Shown here: positions 1 to 8,870 of the stretch, one piece after another
How positions within the stretch are numbered: position 1 is the first letter of the stretch
Layout of the letters: each line of letters starts with the position of its first letter
Assembly: GCA_963728295.1 (NCBI GenBank)
Contig: CAVSKB010000017.1
Coordinates: 1-34,393 of the forward strand
Length of the DNA: 34,393 nucleotides
Source of the DNA: DATJKD01 sp963728295
Lineage (GTDB): Bacteria > Pseudomonadota > Gammaproteobacteria > Steroidobacterales > Steroidobacteraceae
Reading direction: 5' to 3'
Translations under genes and position numbers: made by a program
The notes under the pieces: generated by a model
What the model saw: the letters and a program-made list of their open reading frames with translations, nothing else
What the model was told of the DNA's origin: nothing
Databases searched by the model: none

Positions 1-1509
1 TGGAGGTGCGCAGCAATTGCCTGGCGCACATGTATCCGGGCGTGCCGGCCACCGAGCCGCAGGGATACGTGCCGGCGCCACAGACATGTACGCGATCGTC
101 TCCGCCCAGGCGATAGAACTGCGTTTCCGGATCGGAGGAGTAGCCCCGATCGAAATAGGTTTGACCTGCGACCAGCATCGTGTGGTCCAGATTCCCCCCG
201 GGAAGAGGAAGGTTTCCTGGAGATCTCTCGGCGTCAGCAGCCGGGTCCAGACGCAGTCCTGCGGGTTGGAAATCAGATTCAGTACCGCCTGCCGGACCTG
301 CGCCTCGACCTGCGGCCAATCGGCACCCGCACGATCCAGTGCCAGGAAATTGAAGAACACCGAGAGCCGATCGAACGGCTCATGCAGTCCCATCTGGCGC
401 ATGGCTGCGCCTTCGCAATAGATCTGCACGTAGCCTGGATGATAGATCGTGCCCTGCGTCACATCCGCCGCCGCTGCTTCGAAGCCGGCGAGAGAAGTCT
501 CTGAGAACAGGAATCTGAATGCGGTGTCCGAGTCGGGCTGCGCCGAGCCGTGCTTCCAGCGAACCGGCTGGCGAAACATCATCGTCACTTTGCCCGCGCT
601 GCCCAGGAGGCGCTGCTCTCCCGTGCGGCGAGCCAGCTCCGGCGTGCCGGCCAGGCGCGCGGCGGTCACCGTGTCGGTCGCCATCACCAGGTGGTCGTAG
701 TCGATGCGGGTGACCTTGCCGTTCTCCTCGAAAGACACCTGCCGCGCTCGAGTGTCGATTTCCTTCACCGGGCAATCGAGGTGGACATCCACGCCCAGCT
801 CCCGATTGATGCGGTCGAGCTCGATGGGAATCTGCCAGATGCCGCCGCGCACGAAGCCGTAGTAACTCCCGAACACCGAGCCCGAGTCCATCATGGGGAC
901 GATGAATGCCGAATAGGGCTCCGACAACGCGACCGGCCCGCTTTCGGTGACCGTCATGGCCATGTAGACGCGCGCGCCTTCCGACGTGAAGTAGTGCTCC
1001 AGCAGATCCCGCGCGCTGCCGGTGATCCAGCGGCGTGTCAGTTCTGTTCCCAGCGCGGCCTCGGCGTCGGCCACGGTGGGAGGACGTGCATCCCGATAGC
1101 CCCGCTGCAGGAAGTCGACGACTCTTGCCTCGTCGGCGCGGAAGGCGACGGCGTCACCGCGCTCGCCGAACTTCTCCTCGAACTCGCGGTCGAGGCGCTC
1201 GGGCTCGCGCCAGATCCAGATCGGCTCGTCGTGGCCGGGAAAATGAATCAGCTTGGGGTGCGTGGGCGCAAAGGTCTGCAGGCGCGCAGCGAGGCCGGTC
1301 TCCTGGAACACGAAGTCCTGCATCAGGCCCAGCACCGACGCGCCATGCGCGTAGTCCTGCCGCACGCCGTCGATCTCCGCCGTGGCCGGCACGCATGCGC
1401 CGCCGACTCGCGCGGCGCGCTCGATCATCGTGACCCGGCAACCGGACCGCCGCAGATAGTTCGCTGCCACCAGGCCGTTGATGCCGGCACCCACGATGAC
1501 GACGTGCAT
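1..1509 (-). CDS. FAD-dependent oxidoreductase, PYROXD2/phytoene-desaturase-like (partial, frameshifted)
   Basis: The start is ATG at 1509; the gene reads leftward off the window edge. The N-terminus carries a Rossmann FAD-binding motif (VVIVGAGINGLVAANYL, then an acidic ER and a GG pair), typical of the amine-oxidase/phytoene-desaturase superfamily. The C-terminal part has a second flavin-contact region (CGAGTYPCGSVAGTPGYM), as in PYROXD2-like proteins. About 500 residues are visible, close to full length for the family. The frame breaks in a run of six C at 194-199: upstream codons are in one frame, and the conserved C-terminus resumes one base off, as if one base were missing. It lies 16 bp downstream of the secreted-protein gene ending at 1526, so they are probably co-transcribed. 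A flavin oxidoreductase acting on an unsaturated hydrophobic substrate is likely; the substrate is unknown. Confidence 0.8.
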   Translation of the reverse strand, partial: MHVVIVGAGINGLVAANYLRRSGCRVTMIERAARVGGACVPATAEIDGVRQDYAHGASVLGLMQDFVFQETGLAARLQTFAPTHPKLIHFPGHDEPIWIWREPERLDREFEEKFGERGDAVAFRADEARVVDFLQRGYRDARPPTVADAEAALGTELTRRWITGSARDLLEHYFTSEGARVYMAMTVTESGPVALSEPYSAFIVPMMDSGSVFGSYYGFVRGGIWQIPIELDRINRELGVDVHLDCPVKEIDTRARQVSFEENGKVTRIDYDHLVMATDTVTAARLAGTPELARRTGEQRLLGSAGKVTMMFRQPVRWKHGSAQPDSDTAFRFLFSETSLAGFEAAAADVTQGTIYHPGYVQIYCEGAAMRQMGLHEPFDRLSVFFNFLALDRAGADWPQVEAQVRQAVLNLISNPQDCVWTRLLTPRDLQETFLFPGGIWTTRCWSQVKPISIGATPPIRKRSSIAWAETIAYMSVAPARIPAARWPARPDTCAPGNCCAPP

Positions 1510-1525
1510 TTTCTTCGCAGGACCG

Positions 1526-2641
1526 TTATGGGTCCGAGCGGGCGGTGGCGTTCGTCTGATCCAGCACAACCGAAGTTGCGCCCGGGCGCAGGAAATAGGG
1601 CCGGTGCCAGACCAGCGGCTTGCCGTTGTAGGGGGCGAAACCGAGGATGAAATACTGACCTGACGGCAGGCTTGGAGTCTGCGCCCTGCCCCGCGGAGTC
1701 CATGGTCAGGAGACCCACGGAGCTGGCGGTCATCGCCTTCATCCCGGCGCTGCAGGTGGGCTGGCTCTGCGCGCAGGCGTGCAGCCATGCGTCGATCGGG
1801 TCCGCACCGCTAAAGCCGGCCTTGGCCAGGGCCGCGTCGGGGTTCTCGGTGACCACATAGACCTGGGTCGAGGTAAACGGCGTCAGGTAGCCTGGACTCG
1901 AAATCCCGGTGTTGAAGCTCAACGTCGCGTTCGGCGGGCCGGAGGGGGGCGGGCCATTGGCGGCGATCGCGGGCGCAGACCCTATGGCCGGCCCGGATGC
2001 GACGGGCGCGTGGCGAGAGTCACCCGGCTCAGCGTGCAGCCCAGGAAGGCGACGACGGCGTGGTCGTTGTGGTCAGGCCGAAGACCAGCGGCATATCGGC
2101 ATCGAGCGGGATGACGACGACGTTACCCCTGTCGCCGCGATACTCGACGCGATTGAGGATTTCCTCGTGACCATCGGGCGCGACCCAGTTCAGCTGGCTC
2201 GGCGTGAAGGCGATGCGGCCCTTGCCGAAGATCGACTCGCAGCCGCCGGCGAAGGCCCCGTTGACGATCGATTGGGTCTCCGGGAGGACCTCCATACCGT
2301 TGAGATCAACCGGCTTGGTCGCGCCCATCTGCCACTTGCCGATCAGCGGATTCTTGGAGGCCGGGAGCAGCGGCAGCTGCTTGACCGGCGGGGCCCCGCC
2401 GCCGCCAAGCGCACCTCCGCCACCTTGCGGCGCGTAGGCCGCGTAGTTCTGGTCGAGGCTTTGCAGCATCTGCTGATTGGCGGCCGCCTGGGCGGCGGCG
2501 GACGCCTGCTCCTGGGCCTGATTGGCCATGCTGCCTTGGTAGGTGCTGGGATCGTTGATCTGGCCGGGCGTCGTCTGCGCGACGGCAGTCAAGGGAAGGC
2601 GTCAGGGCGGCCATCGCCGCCGATGCGAACAGCCGGATCAT
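1526..2641 (-). CDS. Secreted protein of unknown function (several frameshifts)
   Basis: The ATG at 2641 opens a signal peptide (MIRLFASAAMAAL, then TAVAQ just before the cleavage site). The mature part has an Ala/Gln-rich stretch (about residues 28-60), a Gly-rich linker (GGGGALGGGGAPP), a globular segment containing GKWQMG and GGCESIFGKGRIAF, a Pro-rich linker, and a C-terminal domain with TQVYVVTENPDAALAKAGF and GQYFILGFAPYNGKPLVWHR, ending at TAA 1526-1528. The coding frame changes near 2595, again between 2000 and 2070 (one or two shifts) and near 1680. The net shift is zero, consistent with insertion/deletion errors or a decayed gene. I recognise no family. It is upstream of and probably co-transcribed with the FAD oxidoreductase. 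Confidence 0.6.
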
Positions 2642-2818
2642 AGCCTCGCCCTCGCCGTCAGAACGATTGCGCATTTACGCAGCACATCGAATCCTACCAG
2701 CACGCGAGCAAGGCCGATCGCGACGCAACGGCAGCGGTTCCTTTGTCGCCGAGACAGCTCGAGGGTCGCTCCGACTCGGTGGGCGTAGTCACTCGGCGCA
2801 CACCGCACAAATAAGTGA

Positions 2819-3290
2819 GGGGATGAGACCCGCCGGTCTCATCCCCTCGTTTCAGCTTGATCGGGTTGCGCTCCCCGGCTCCGTCGACCCGCGAAGGGTC
2901 GATGTGCCCGAGCCGCTCTCCCGTTCCTGCTCGGCCTTCGGCTCGCTCCGCAGCCGTACGAGACGACCGTCGATGCGTGCCTATCACCGGCCCGAGGGCT
3001 GCAGCCCCCGCTCGCTTCTTTCAAGACGCCTGGCCGCGTCCCCCGCCGAGACGCTCCGTCAGCGCCTCCACGGTCGAGTGCACTCTCCGCCCGCATCACT
3101 CGCGGATTATTCATCCGCTCGTTTCGCCTGTCCTCCCTCTCGGGAGGACCTGCGCGCGGGTTTCCCGTGCGCTCTTGGTCACCCTTGGCTCGTGACCCTC
3201 GCCCCAGCCAATTGGGGCCCGGTGTTTTTCCGGACTTGCGACGTTCCGGCACCGTGGATGCCAACATTACGCCGGACGAAAGTTTTGTCT
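2819..3290 (-). ncRNA. Candidate large structured non-coding RNA (family unassigned)
   Basis: This stretch between the secreted-protein gene and the peptidase lacks credible coding but is packed with hairpins. Visible stems include a perfect 12-bp stem with 4-nt loop (2819-2846), a 7-bp stem (2884-2902), GGGCTGCAGCCC (2996-3007), GCGGAT/ATCCGC (3102-3118), an 8-bp stem capped by GAGA when read on the minus strand (3130-3149), a G/C stem closed by AAA (3153-3173), GGTCAC/GTGACC (3178-3198) and CCCCA...TTGGGG (3203-3217). On the minus strand CCGGA/TCCGG is nested in CGGTG/CACCG (about 3219-3256). The GNRA-type GAGA loop and the A-rich internal loops favour minus-strand transcription, with the 12-bp hairpin at the 3' end. 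It lacks RNase P and tmRNA hallmarks. HEARO/omega-RNA-like and group II intron-like elements remain possible. Confidence 0.5.
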
Positions 3291-3345
3291 AGAGAACAAG
3301 CTGTGCGCAAGTTGTGTAAATGAGTTGGAAATTGAAGGAGTCTTT

Positions 3346-4434
3346 ATGATTCCCGCATCGTCGCAATCGGAGTTGCCCATGGGTGTGATCCCGCGCGTTG
3401 TGATGGCGTTCTTGGCCATGTCTTGCGGTGCGCATGCCCGTGACCTCGCGCAGCTTGGACCGCTTCGCGCGAGTGCCGGGGAGGCGGTTTCCGGCTACCT
3501 GGAGGTCCCCGCGTTGGGCGACAACGGCGCGCGGATCCCGGTATCGCTCGTGCGCGGGTCGGGCAAAGGGCCGGTGCTGGCGCTGGTCGCCGGAACTCAC
3601 GGCTATGAATACCCGGGCATCAGCGCACTGCAGCGATTGCGCCAGTCGATCGATCCGCGCGCTCTGCGCGGCTCGCTGATCCTGGTGCATATCGCCAATC
3701 CGCCGTCGTTTTACGGCCGCACGATCTACACCAGCCCCGCCGACGGCAAGAATCTCAATCGCGTTTTTCCCGGACGGCCCGACGGTACGCTGAGCGAGCG
3801 CATCGCGTACGAGATTACGACGCAGGTCATTGCGAAGGCCGACTTCCTGGTCGACCTGCACGCGGGCGACGGCAACGAGGCTCTGCGACCCTATGTCTAC
3901 ATGCCGATCACCGGCGACGCGCGGCTCGACGCGGCCAGCCGCGGAATGGCGCTGGCCTTCGGTCTCGATCACATCGTGATCGACGCGGCGCGAATCACGC
4001 CGCGCGAGGCTACGCAGTTCGTCGATCAGACCGCGCTGGCACGCGGCGTGCCGGCGATCACTACTGAGACCGGTCAACTTGGTCAGAACGACGAGCGCTC
4101 GATCGCGCTGGCGGAGCACGGCATTCGCAACTTAATGCTTCACCTTGGGATGCTCGAGGGAACGCCGGAGGCGAACCCCAGCGTGGTGTGGCTGAAGGAC
4201 TACCAAGTGATTCCCAGCCCGGTTACCGGCGTGTTCCGCGCGACCGTCCGCGATGGCTATGCGATTGCCGAAGGCGGTCTGCTCGGCGAGCTTTACGATC
4301 CCTTCGGCGCAAAGATTGGCGACGTGCGCGCGCCCTTCGCGGGCATCGTCAATTACGTGGTCGGCACGCCGCCCGCGGTCGAGGGTCAGCCGTTGGCGAT
4401 GGTTAGCCGCATCTCCGCGCTGCCGCCACCATAA
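3346..4434 (+). CDS. Secreted succinylglutamate desuccinylase/aspartoacylase-family (M14-like) hydrolase
   Basis: The 362-residue protein starts at ATG 3346, preceded by GAAGGAG at 3334-3340; an upstream TTG in frame is less likely. A hydrophobic stretch (about residues 14-30) looks like a signal peptide. The zinc-carboxypeptidase-like core is intact: GTHGYEYPG with H85 and E88 as metal ligands, DGKNLNRVFPG (about 133-143), LVDLHAGDG with H172 as third ligand, and TTETGQLG with E241 as the likely catalytic glutamate. The C-terminal region (about 285-355) is the beta-rich extension seen in AstE/AspA-family proteins. It probably hydrolyses an N-acyl or amide bond in the periplasm. Annotation as arginine-catabolic AstE would be unsafe because no ast genes are nearby. 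It is transcribed away from the putative structured RNA. Confidence 0.85.
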   Translation: MIPASSQSELPMGVIPRVVMAFLAMSCGAHARDLAQLGPLRASAGEAVSGYLEVPALGDNGARIPVSLVRGSGKGPVLALVAGTHGYEYPGISALQRLRQSIDPRALRGSLILVHIANPPSFYGRTIYTSPADGKNLNRVFPGRPDGTLSERIAYEITTQVIAKADFLVDLHAGDGNEALRPYVYMPITGDARLDAASRGMALAFGLDHIVIDAARITPREATQFVDQTALARGVPAITTETGQLGQNDERSIALAEHGIRNLMLHLGMLEGTPEANPSVVWLKDYQVIPSPVTGVFRATVRDGYAIAEGGLLGELYDPFGAKIGDVRAPFAGIVNYVVGTPPAVEGQPLAMVSRISALPPP

Positions 4435-4568
4435 TGCGTTCGGGCAACAACCGCGGCTACAGCCGCTGAATCTGCGCGAACTTGCGCGGCTAGGCGACGG
4501 CAATATCGGCTGTTTTCGTGCAGATACAAAACGCGCGTATGCTCGGCGAAAACTTCGGGAGTCGGCAG

Positions 4569-4847
4569 ATGGTCAACAGTCCGGACTACATTGCCTTCCG
4601 TGCGCCGAATGGTCTCGGCTTACTTACGTTCGTTGCCGCGCTCGTGCCCGGCGATCGAGGCTCGTTCCCGTGGGCCAAGTGGTACAGCGAGTCGGCACCG
4701 AATGGCGAGTTCCGGAAGGTCCCCGGAGGCTACGTCCGATTCGCAGTCAGCGATGCCGTAGCCGAGACCATGATCGATACCATTAAAGCAGGGCGCCCTC
4801 TCCCCGATGATTTGCTCGAGCAATTGCCAATTGCCGAATTTGGGTGA
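4569..4847 (+). CDS. Small hypothetical protein (92 aa)
   Basis: ATG 4569 (MVNSPDYIAFR...) is preceded by GGGAG at 4557-4561; two in-frame ATGs lie further upstream (4518 and 4539). The product is soluble and acidic near its end (DDLLEQLPIAEF), with a phenylalanine/proline-rich centre (GDRGSFPWAKWY). It has no recognisable domain. Its composition and codon use look genuine, and it sits convergent with the histidine kinase gene, whose corrected end is at 4923. Confidence 0.5.
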   Translation: MVNSPDYIAFRAPNGLGLLTFVAALVPGDRGSFPWAKWYSESAPNGEFRKVPGGYVRFAVSDAVAETMIDTIKAGRPLPDDLLEQLPIAEFG

Positions 4848-4922
4848 TCTGGCTCGACACCCTCCGCGCGCTTCACGAGCACGATTTTCGGGTGCGAGGC
4901 ACGTGGATAGGCCGACCGATGC

Positions 4923-6969
4923 TCACAGCAGCAAACGCTCCAACTCAGAGGCTTCAATCGGCTTGACGAGGTACTGCTCGATACCCGACTTGCGCGCGCG
5001 TTCACGGGCCTCGGGCTGGCCATAGCCCGTAATGGACAATCAGCCGTACACCGTCGTTGGCCATGCGCAATTGCTCCGCCACCTCATAGCCGTCGAGTCC
5101 TGGCAGCCCGATGTCCAGCAGCACGACCTCGGGCTTCAGGTCCGCGGCCATCCTGATTCCTTCGAGACCGGTGGCTGCCACATGAACTTCATGCCCAGCG
5201 ATCTGTAAATGCAGGCGCAGAGCTTCGCGCGCATCGTCGTTATCCTCGATGATCAAGATCCGGCGCGAAGGCGCAAGACCACTGGCATAGGCATCGTCGA
5301 CGGTCGTGGCCACCTCCTTTGCATCGACTCGCTGCAGGTGGACGGTGAAAGTGCTGCCTCGTGACGGTCCCGGGCTGGTGGCGACGACTCGGCCACCATG
5401 TGCCAGCACCAATCGTTGCGCGAGCGTTAGGCCCAGGCCGAGTCCTCCCTGCGCGCGATCGAGCGTGCGCGGTCCCTGCGTAAACATCTCGAACACGTGC
5501 GGCAGCAATTCGGGCGCGATGCCGACACCGTTGTCCCGAATGCGAAGCATGACTTCGTCGCGATCGCTCCAGGTTCGAACTTCGATCTGCCCGCCAGATG
5601 GCGTGTACTTGATTGCGTTTGTCAAAAGGTTGTCGACGACCTGCGTCAACCGCGATGAATCGCCCATGACCCAGGCCGGCTTGATGTCAACATCGACCTG
5701 GTAGTGATCCAGCTGTCCGCCGCTGCGCAGCAGCATCAGGCAGCTCTCGGTGATATCGCCAAGGTTTACTTTCTCTCGCGCAAGCATGATTTTTCCACTG
5801 GAGATCCGCGCAATGTCGAGCAGGTCATCGATCAACCGGCTCAGGTGCCTCGTCTGCCGGTTGACAATGTTGGCCGCGCGCTCCACATAGGTATGCGAAA
5901 CGTCCGGCGTCGACAGCACTTGGGCGGCGTTCCCGATCGCGGCGAGCGGATTGCGCAACTCGTGGCTCAGCATTGCGAGAAACTCGTCCTTGGCATTACT
6001 TGCCCGTTCAGCTTCCGCACGCGCGGCGTGCTCACTCTCCAGTAGCGCCAATCGCTCGCCCTCGATCGCCTTCCTTTCCCAGACGAGCTGCGCGACCGAC
6101 ATCGTCAGTACGGCGATCGTGACCATGAAGGCCTGCAGCAGTAACAGCGATGCGTTGTCGTTGCCTGTCGCAAACGGACCGAATCTGCTGACGGTGGCCC
6201 ACGTGGCGATCGCGGACATCAACAAGACAGAGGTAGCGACTTCACGCTGGCCGAAGCGGAATGCGGCCCAAATCAGCGGTGGGATGCACAGGAAAGGTAA
6301 CGGATGGCGGCTCAGTTCAGTGTGCGCAAAGACCAGCGCCCCGGTCCCTACGACAGCGATTAGAAGCAGTACCGCCTCAAAGGGCTGGGCGCGCCAACTT
6401 GCGAAACTGCCGCGGGCCCAGAGCACCAGCACCGGCGTGACGATCAGCGCACCGGCCACATCGCCGAACCACCAAGTCAGCCAGATCGCGCCGAATGCCG
6501 TCCATGCGGCCTCGCCGCTGGTGATCAGCGAAATCACGCCGACGGTTGCACTGACCGCGGTGCCGACCAGGCCGCCTAACAAGACGAATCGCAAGAAGTC
6601 TTGCAGCCGCTCGAAGGCGCGCACACCGCCGGCGTAGCGCGTCACCAGCCATGCGCCGACCGTTGCCTCCAACGTATTGCCGACAGCGATACCAAGGGAA
6701 CTTACGATCGAGCCCGACGTGGTGACGTTAACTAAAAAGGCGCCAACGAAAATGGCCGGCCAGATGCGACGCCCGAACAACAGCACAGCCGCCAGCGCAA
6801 TTCCAGTCGGGGGCCAGATCGCGGAGGCACTCGCGTGCAGGAAAGCGAAGTGCAGTCCCAGCTTGCCGGCGAGGAAATACACGATAGCCACGGCACCGAG
6901 GATCAGTGCCTGCTGCAAACGCCCCCACTTCGACAAGTCGGCCTCAGCAACAGGGACTGCGTGTTCCAT
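4923..6969 (-). CDS. Hybrid sensor histidine kinase: MASE1 - HisKA - HATPase - REC (frameshift near 3' end)
   Basis: ATG 6969 begins a membrane sensor. Residues about 20-295 hold multiple transmembrane helices of the MASE1 type (IWPPTGIALAAVLLFGRR, LTWWFGDVAGALIVTPVL). HisKA follows with phospho-acceptor H336 in LSHELRNPLAA, then HATPase_c with N-box DNLLTNAIKY (446-455), DNGVGI (479-484) and GGLGLGL (508-514). The C-terminal receiver starts at about 570 (IIEDNDDA) with phospho-acceptor D619 (VVLLDIGLPG). The open frame ends at 5002, but one extra base near 5033 is responsible: skipping it restores TGYGQPEARERARKSG...YLVKPIEASEL to a TGA at 4923-4925, a normal receiver end with the conserved K of KPI. 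No separate response regulator is adjacent. The signal is unknown; MASE1 domains are sensory membrane modules. Confidence 0.9.
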
Positions 6970-7931
6970 GCGAGGGACCCTGGTTTGCCGTTCGGCCGGT
7001 CCGTAGGTTACTTGAGGCGGATGCGTGGAAGTGCTGAGTTTCTGCCAGGACCGAAGTTGTAGTCGCGAAACGTCGTACTCGATTTACTGGATAGGAAGCA
7101 CGAGTATGCGCCTATCGAGGCAATCGGAGTCGTCGTTGCAGTCGGCTTCGACGTTAGCCCGCACGAGCTCCGGACTGCAGCCGGTGCATTCCGGCACGAA
7201 ATCGGCACGTGTTCTGACATCGACGTTGACTGGAGCGCGGCATGCTCGCTTCATGGTTACGCCGACCCGGCGGAATATTGCAGCCCCGCGGCGTGGAACT
7301 TTGGCGTGACAACGCCCTGGTGGCCACCGTGCCGTCCCGAATTACACACACCGACAAGTTTCCGGCCCGGTCGAATCGCGGGAAGATTCGCACGGTCGTT
7401 TGCTCGGAAGATCACATTGAAAGGGGCGGCGTCGGCGCGACGGGGAAGTACTATGTTCCAAGCGGCCTGAAGACCTACACTTTTGAAAACGGTGAGCCAG
7501 CCGCGAAGATTGGAGATGCGTTCCTAGATCGTTCTGGCGAGATTTATCGCCGCATGACGCAGCAAGAGTCCCTGCATGGAAAGTGAGTGGGTCCTCCCGC
7601 TCGCCGGACTTGCATGTTCCTACTGCACCGGGCGACGCACTGAAAGGTCGGTGCGACTCGCGCTCGCGTCCGCGCAAGGCCGAGGAGCCCTGCAAGCCCG
7701 AACAGGCCAAGCCGGCACCGTACGTTGATGCTGGAGCCGCTTGCAGCCGCGAAAATCAGCAATGCGCGTCAGTGGTCTTCCTACCTGACGGTCACGAGCA
7801 TCACGGCTGGAACGCGTGCAGGTCGCAACGTGGGACGAGCACGGACAAGGACCACGGGTCGCGGATGACAGGTTGGAGCGAGACAGAGGTCTAGACTCCG
7901 CCCCGCTCATTAACTGACTGGGGACTAAACC
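6970..7931. other. Low-information region without a confident gene
   Basis: Apart from the doubtful ORF at 7242-7586, I find nothing I can assign. An open plus frame at 7583-7894 is Arg/Ser/Cys-rich and typical of non-coding high-GC sequence. The region must contain the promoter of the minus-strand histidine kinase and of the plus-strand hemerythrin gene, but no clear consensus stands out. Confidence 0.4.
7242..7586 (+). CDS. Doubtful hypothetical ORF
   Basis: An ATG-initiated frame of 114 codons. The second half (GKYYVPSGLKTYTFENGEP, then AAKIGDAFLDRSGEIYRRM) has protein-like composition, while the first half is Arg/Pro-rich and unconvincing. A different plus frame (about 7064-7320) is open without an ATG and contains a plausible segment (IEAIGVVVAVGFDVSPHEL), so this may be a single gene broken by a frameshift or a decayed gene. 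No family is recognised. Confidence 0.25.
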   Translation: MLASWLRRPGGILQPRGVELWRDNALVATVPSRITHTDKFPARSNRGKIRTVVCSEDHIERGGVGATGKYYVPSGLKTYTFENGEPAAKIGDAFLDRSGEIYRRMTQQESLHGK

Positions 7932-8517
7932 ATGGCACAGGCGAAACGGAAATCTTCCAACGGGAAATCCACGGGGTAACGGCTCGAAGACGGGGAACAG
8001 GGGCGAGACGCGCGGCAGCCGGGCGGCCGGACGTGAAGACGCAATCGCGTTACTCAAGGCCGATCATCGGGAGGTCGAGGGCTACTTCGAGGCGTTCGAA
8101 AAAGCGCGCTCCGACGATCTCAAGCAGGAGCTGGCGGAGAAGATCTGTACCGCTCTGACGGTGCACACGACCATCGAAGAGGAGATCTACTATCCGGCGT
8201 TCCTGGAGGCGACGGAGGAGGAGGATCTGCACCATGAGGCTGCAGTGGAGCACGAAAGCGCCAAGCGTCTGATTGCAGATATCGAGGCCTCCGGCCCGGG
8301 CGATGACTACTTCGACGCGAAGGTCACGGTGCTCTCGGAAATGATCAAGCATCATGTCAAGGAAGAGGAGCAGCCCGGCGGCCTGTTCGCAAAGTCACGG
8401 CAGTCTGAAATGGATCTGGACGCGCTCGGCGAACAACTGGCCGCCCGAAAAGCCGAGCTGATGCAGGGCACGCCAGTAAAGATGGGCACGGCGCGGGGAG
8501 CGTCGCTCCGCCGCTGA
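7932..8517 (+). CDS. Hemerythrin HHE-domain protein (frameshift near 5' end)
   Basis: ATG 7932 (MAQAKRKSSNGKST) leads into a basic, low-complexity N-terminus. The frame then breaks in GGGG at 7973-7976. Removing one G gives TGNGSKTGNRGETRGSR, then the HHE domain: LLKADHREVEGYFEAF, LTVHTTIEEEIYYPAF, HHEAAVEHESAK and MIKHHVKEEEQPGGLFAK. These supply the His and Glu ligands of a di-iron four-helix bundle. The corrected product is about 194 residues. Such proteins bind oxygen, NO or iron and are often stress-induced. The DUF2934 gene follows 83 bp downstream, and the two may form a stress-related pair. Confidence 0.85.
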
Positions 8518-8600
8518 CGTTGCCGTAAAGGGCCAATGAATCGCGTTGGGTCTCCGCGCACAGACCGCCGTGCCAGCGGGGATCCGACGCAGGAGGACTG

Positions 8601-8855
8601 ATGCCTGTCTCGAAAGAGGACGCAGTGCGCGAACTCGCGTATCGATTATGGGCGGCGCGGGGCCGTCAACACGGGTTTGATCTGCAGGATTGGCTCGACG
8701 CGGAACGGCTGATCGGCGACTCGGAGAATGATCCCGGGCCGCCGAGCGATAATTCAGAGCCGCCGATCAAGGTGCCTAATCCGCCCGAGGACGAAGTCGA
8801 CGACGTGATTCGCGAGACGCCCAAGGTGGCGTCGAGGGACGCACCCGGAGGCTGA
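8601..8855 (+). CDS. DUF2934 family protein
   Basis: This 84-residue protein starts at ATG 8601 after a strong AGGAGG (8591-8596). Residues 6-35 match the DUF2934 pattern: an AVRELAYRLWAARGR helix, then G(F)DLQDWLDAERLI. The rest is an acidic, proline-rich tail (PPSDNSEPPIKVPNPPEDE). The function of DUF2934 is unknown. It is common in stress-associated clusters of soil and plant-associated proteobacteria, which fits the preceding hemerythrin gene. Confidence 0.8.
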   Translation: MPVSKEDAVRELAYRLWAARGRQHGFDLQDWLDAERLIGDSENDPGPPSDNSEPPIKVPNPPEDEVDDVIRETPKVASRDAPGG

Positions 8856-8870
8856 ACGACCATGTCGCCG

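Noticed and set aside
550..1650. A 366-codon plus-strand open frame
   Set aside because: It is the antisense shadow of the FAD oxidoreductase, whose motifs are unmistakable on the minus strand; the plus product is His/Arg/Asp-rich with no domain.
2819..3290. RNase P RNA or tmRNA
   Set aside because: The conserved GAAAGTCCGGGC-type and ACAGAACCCGGCTTA-type blocks of RNase P and the CCA-ended tRNA-like domain of tmRNA are absent on both strands.
2667..3323. A 218-codon plus-strand open frame as a protein gene
   Set aside because: Ser/Arg/Pro-rich sequence through a region dominated by hairpins; a structured RNA explains it better.
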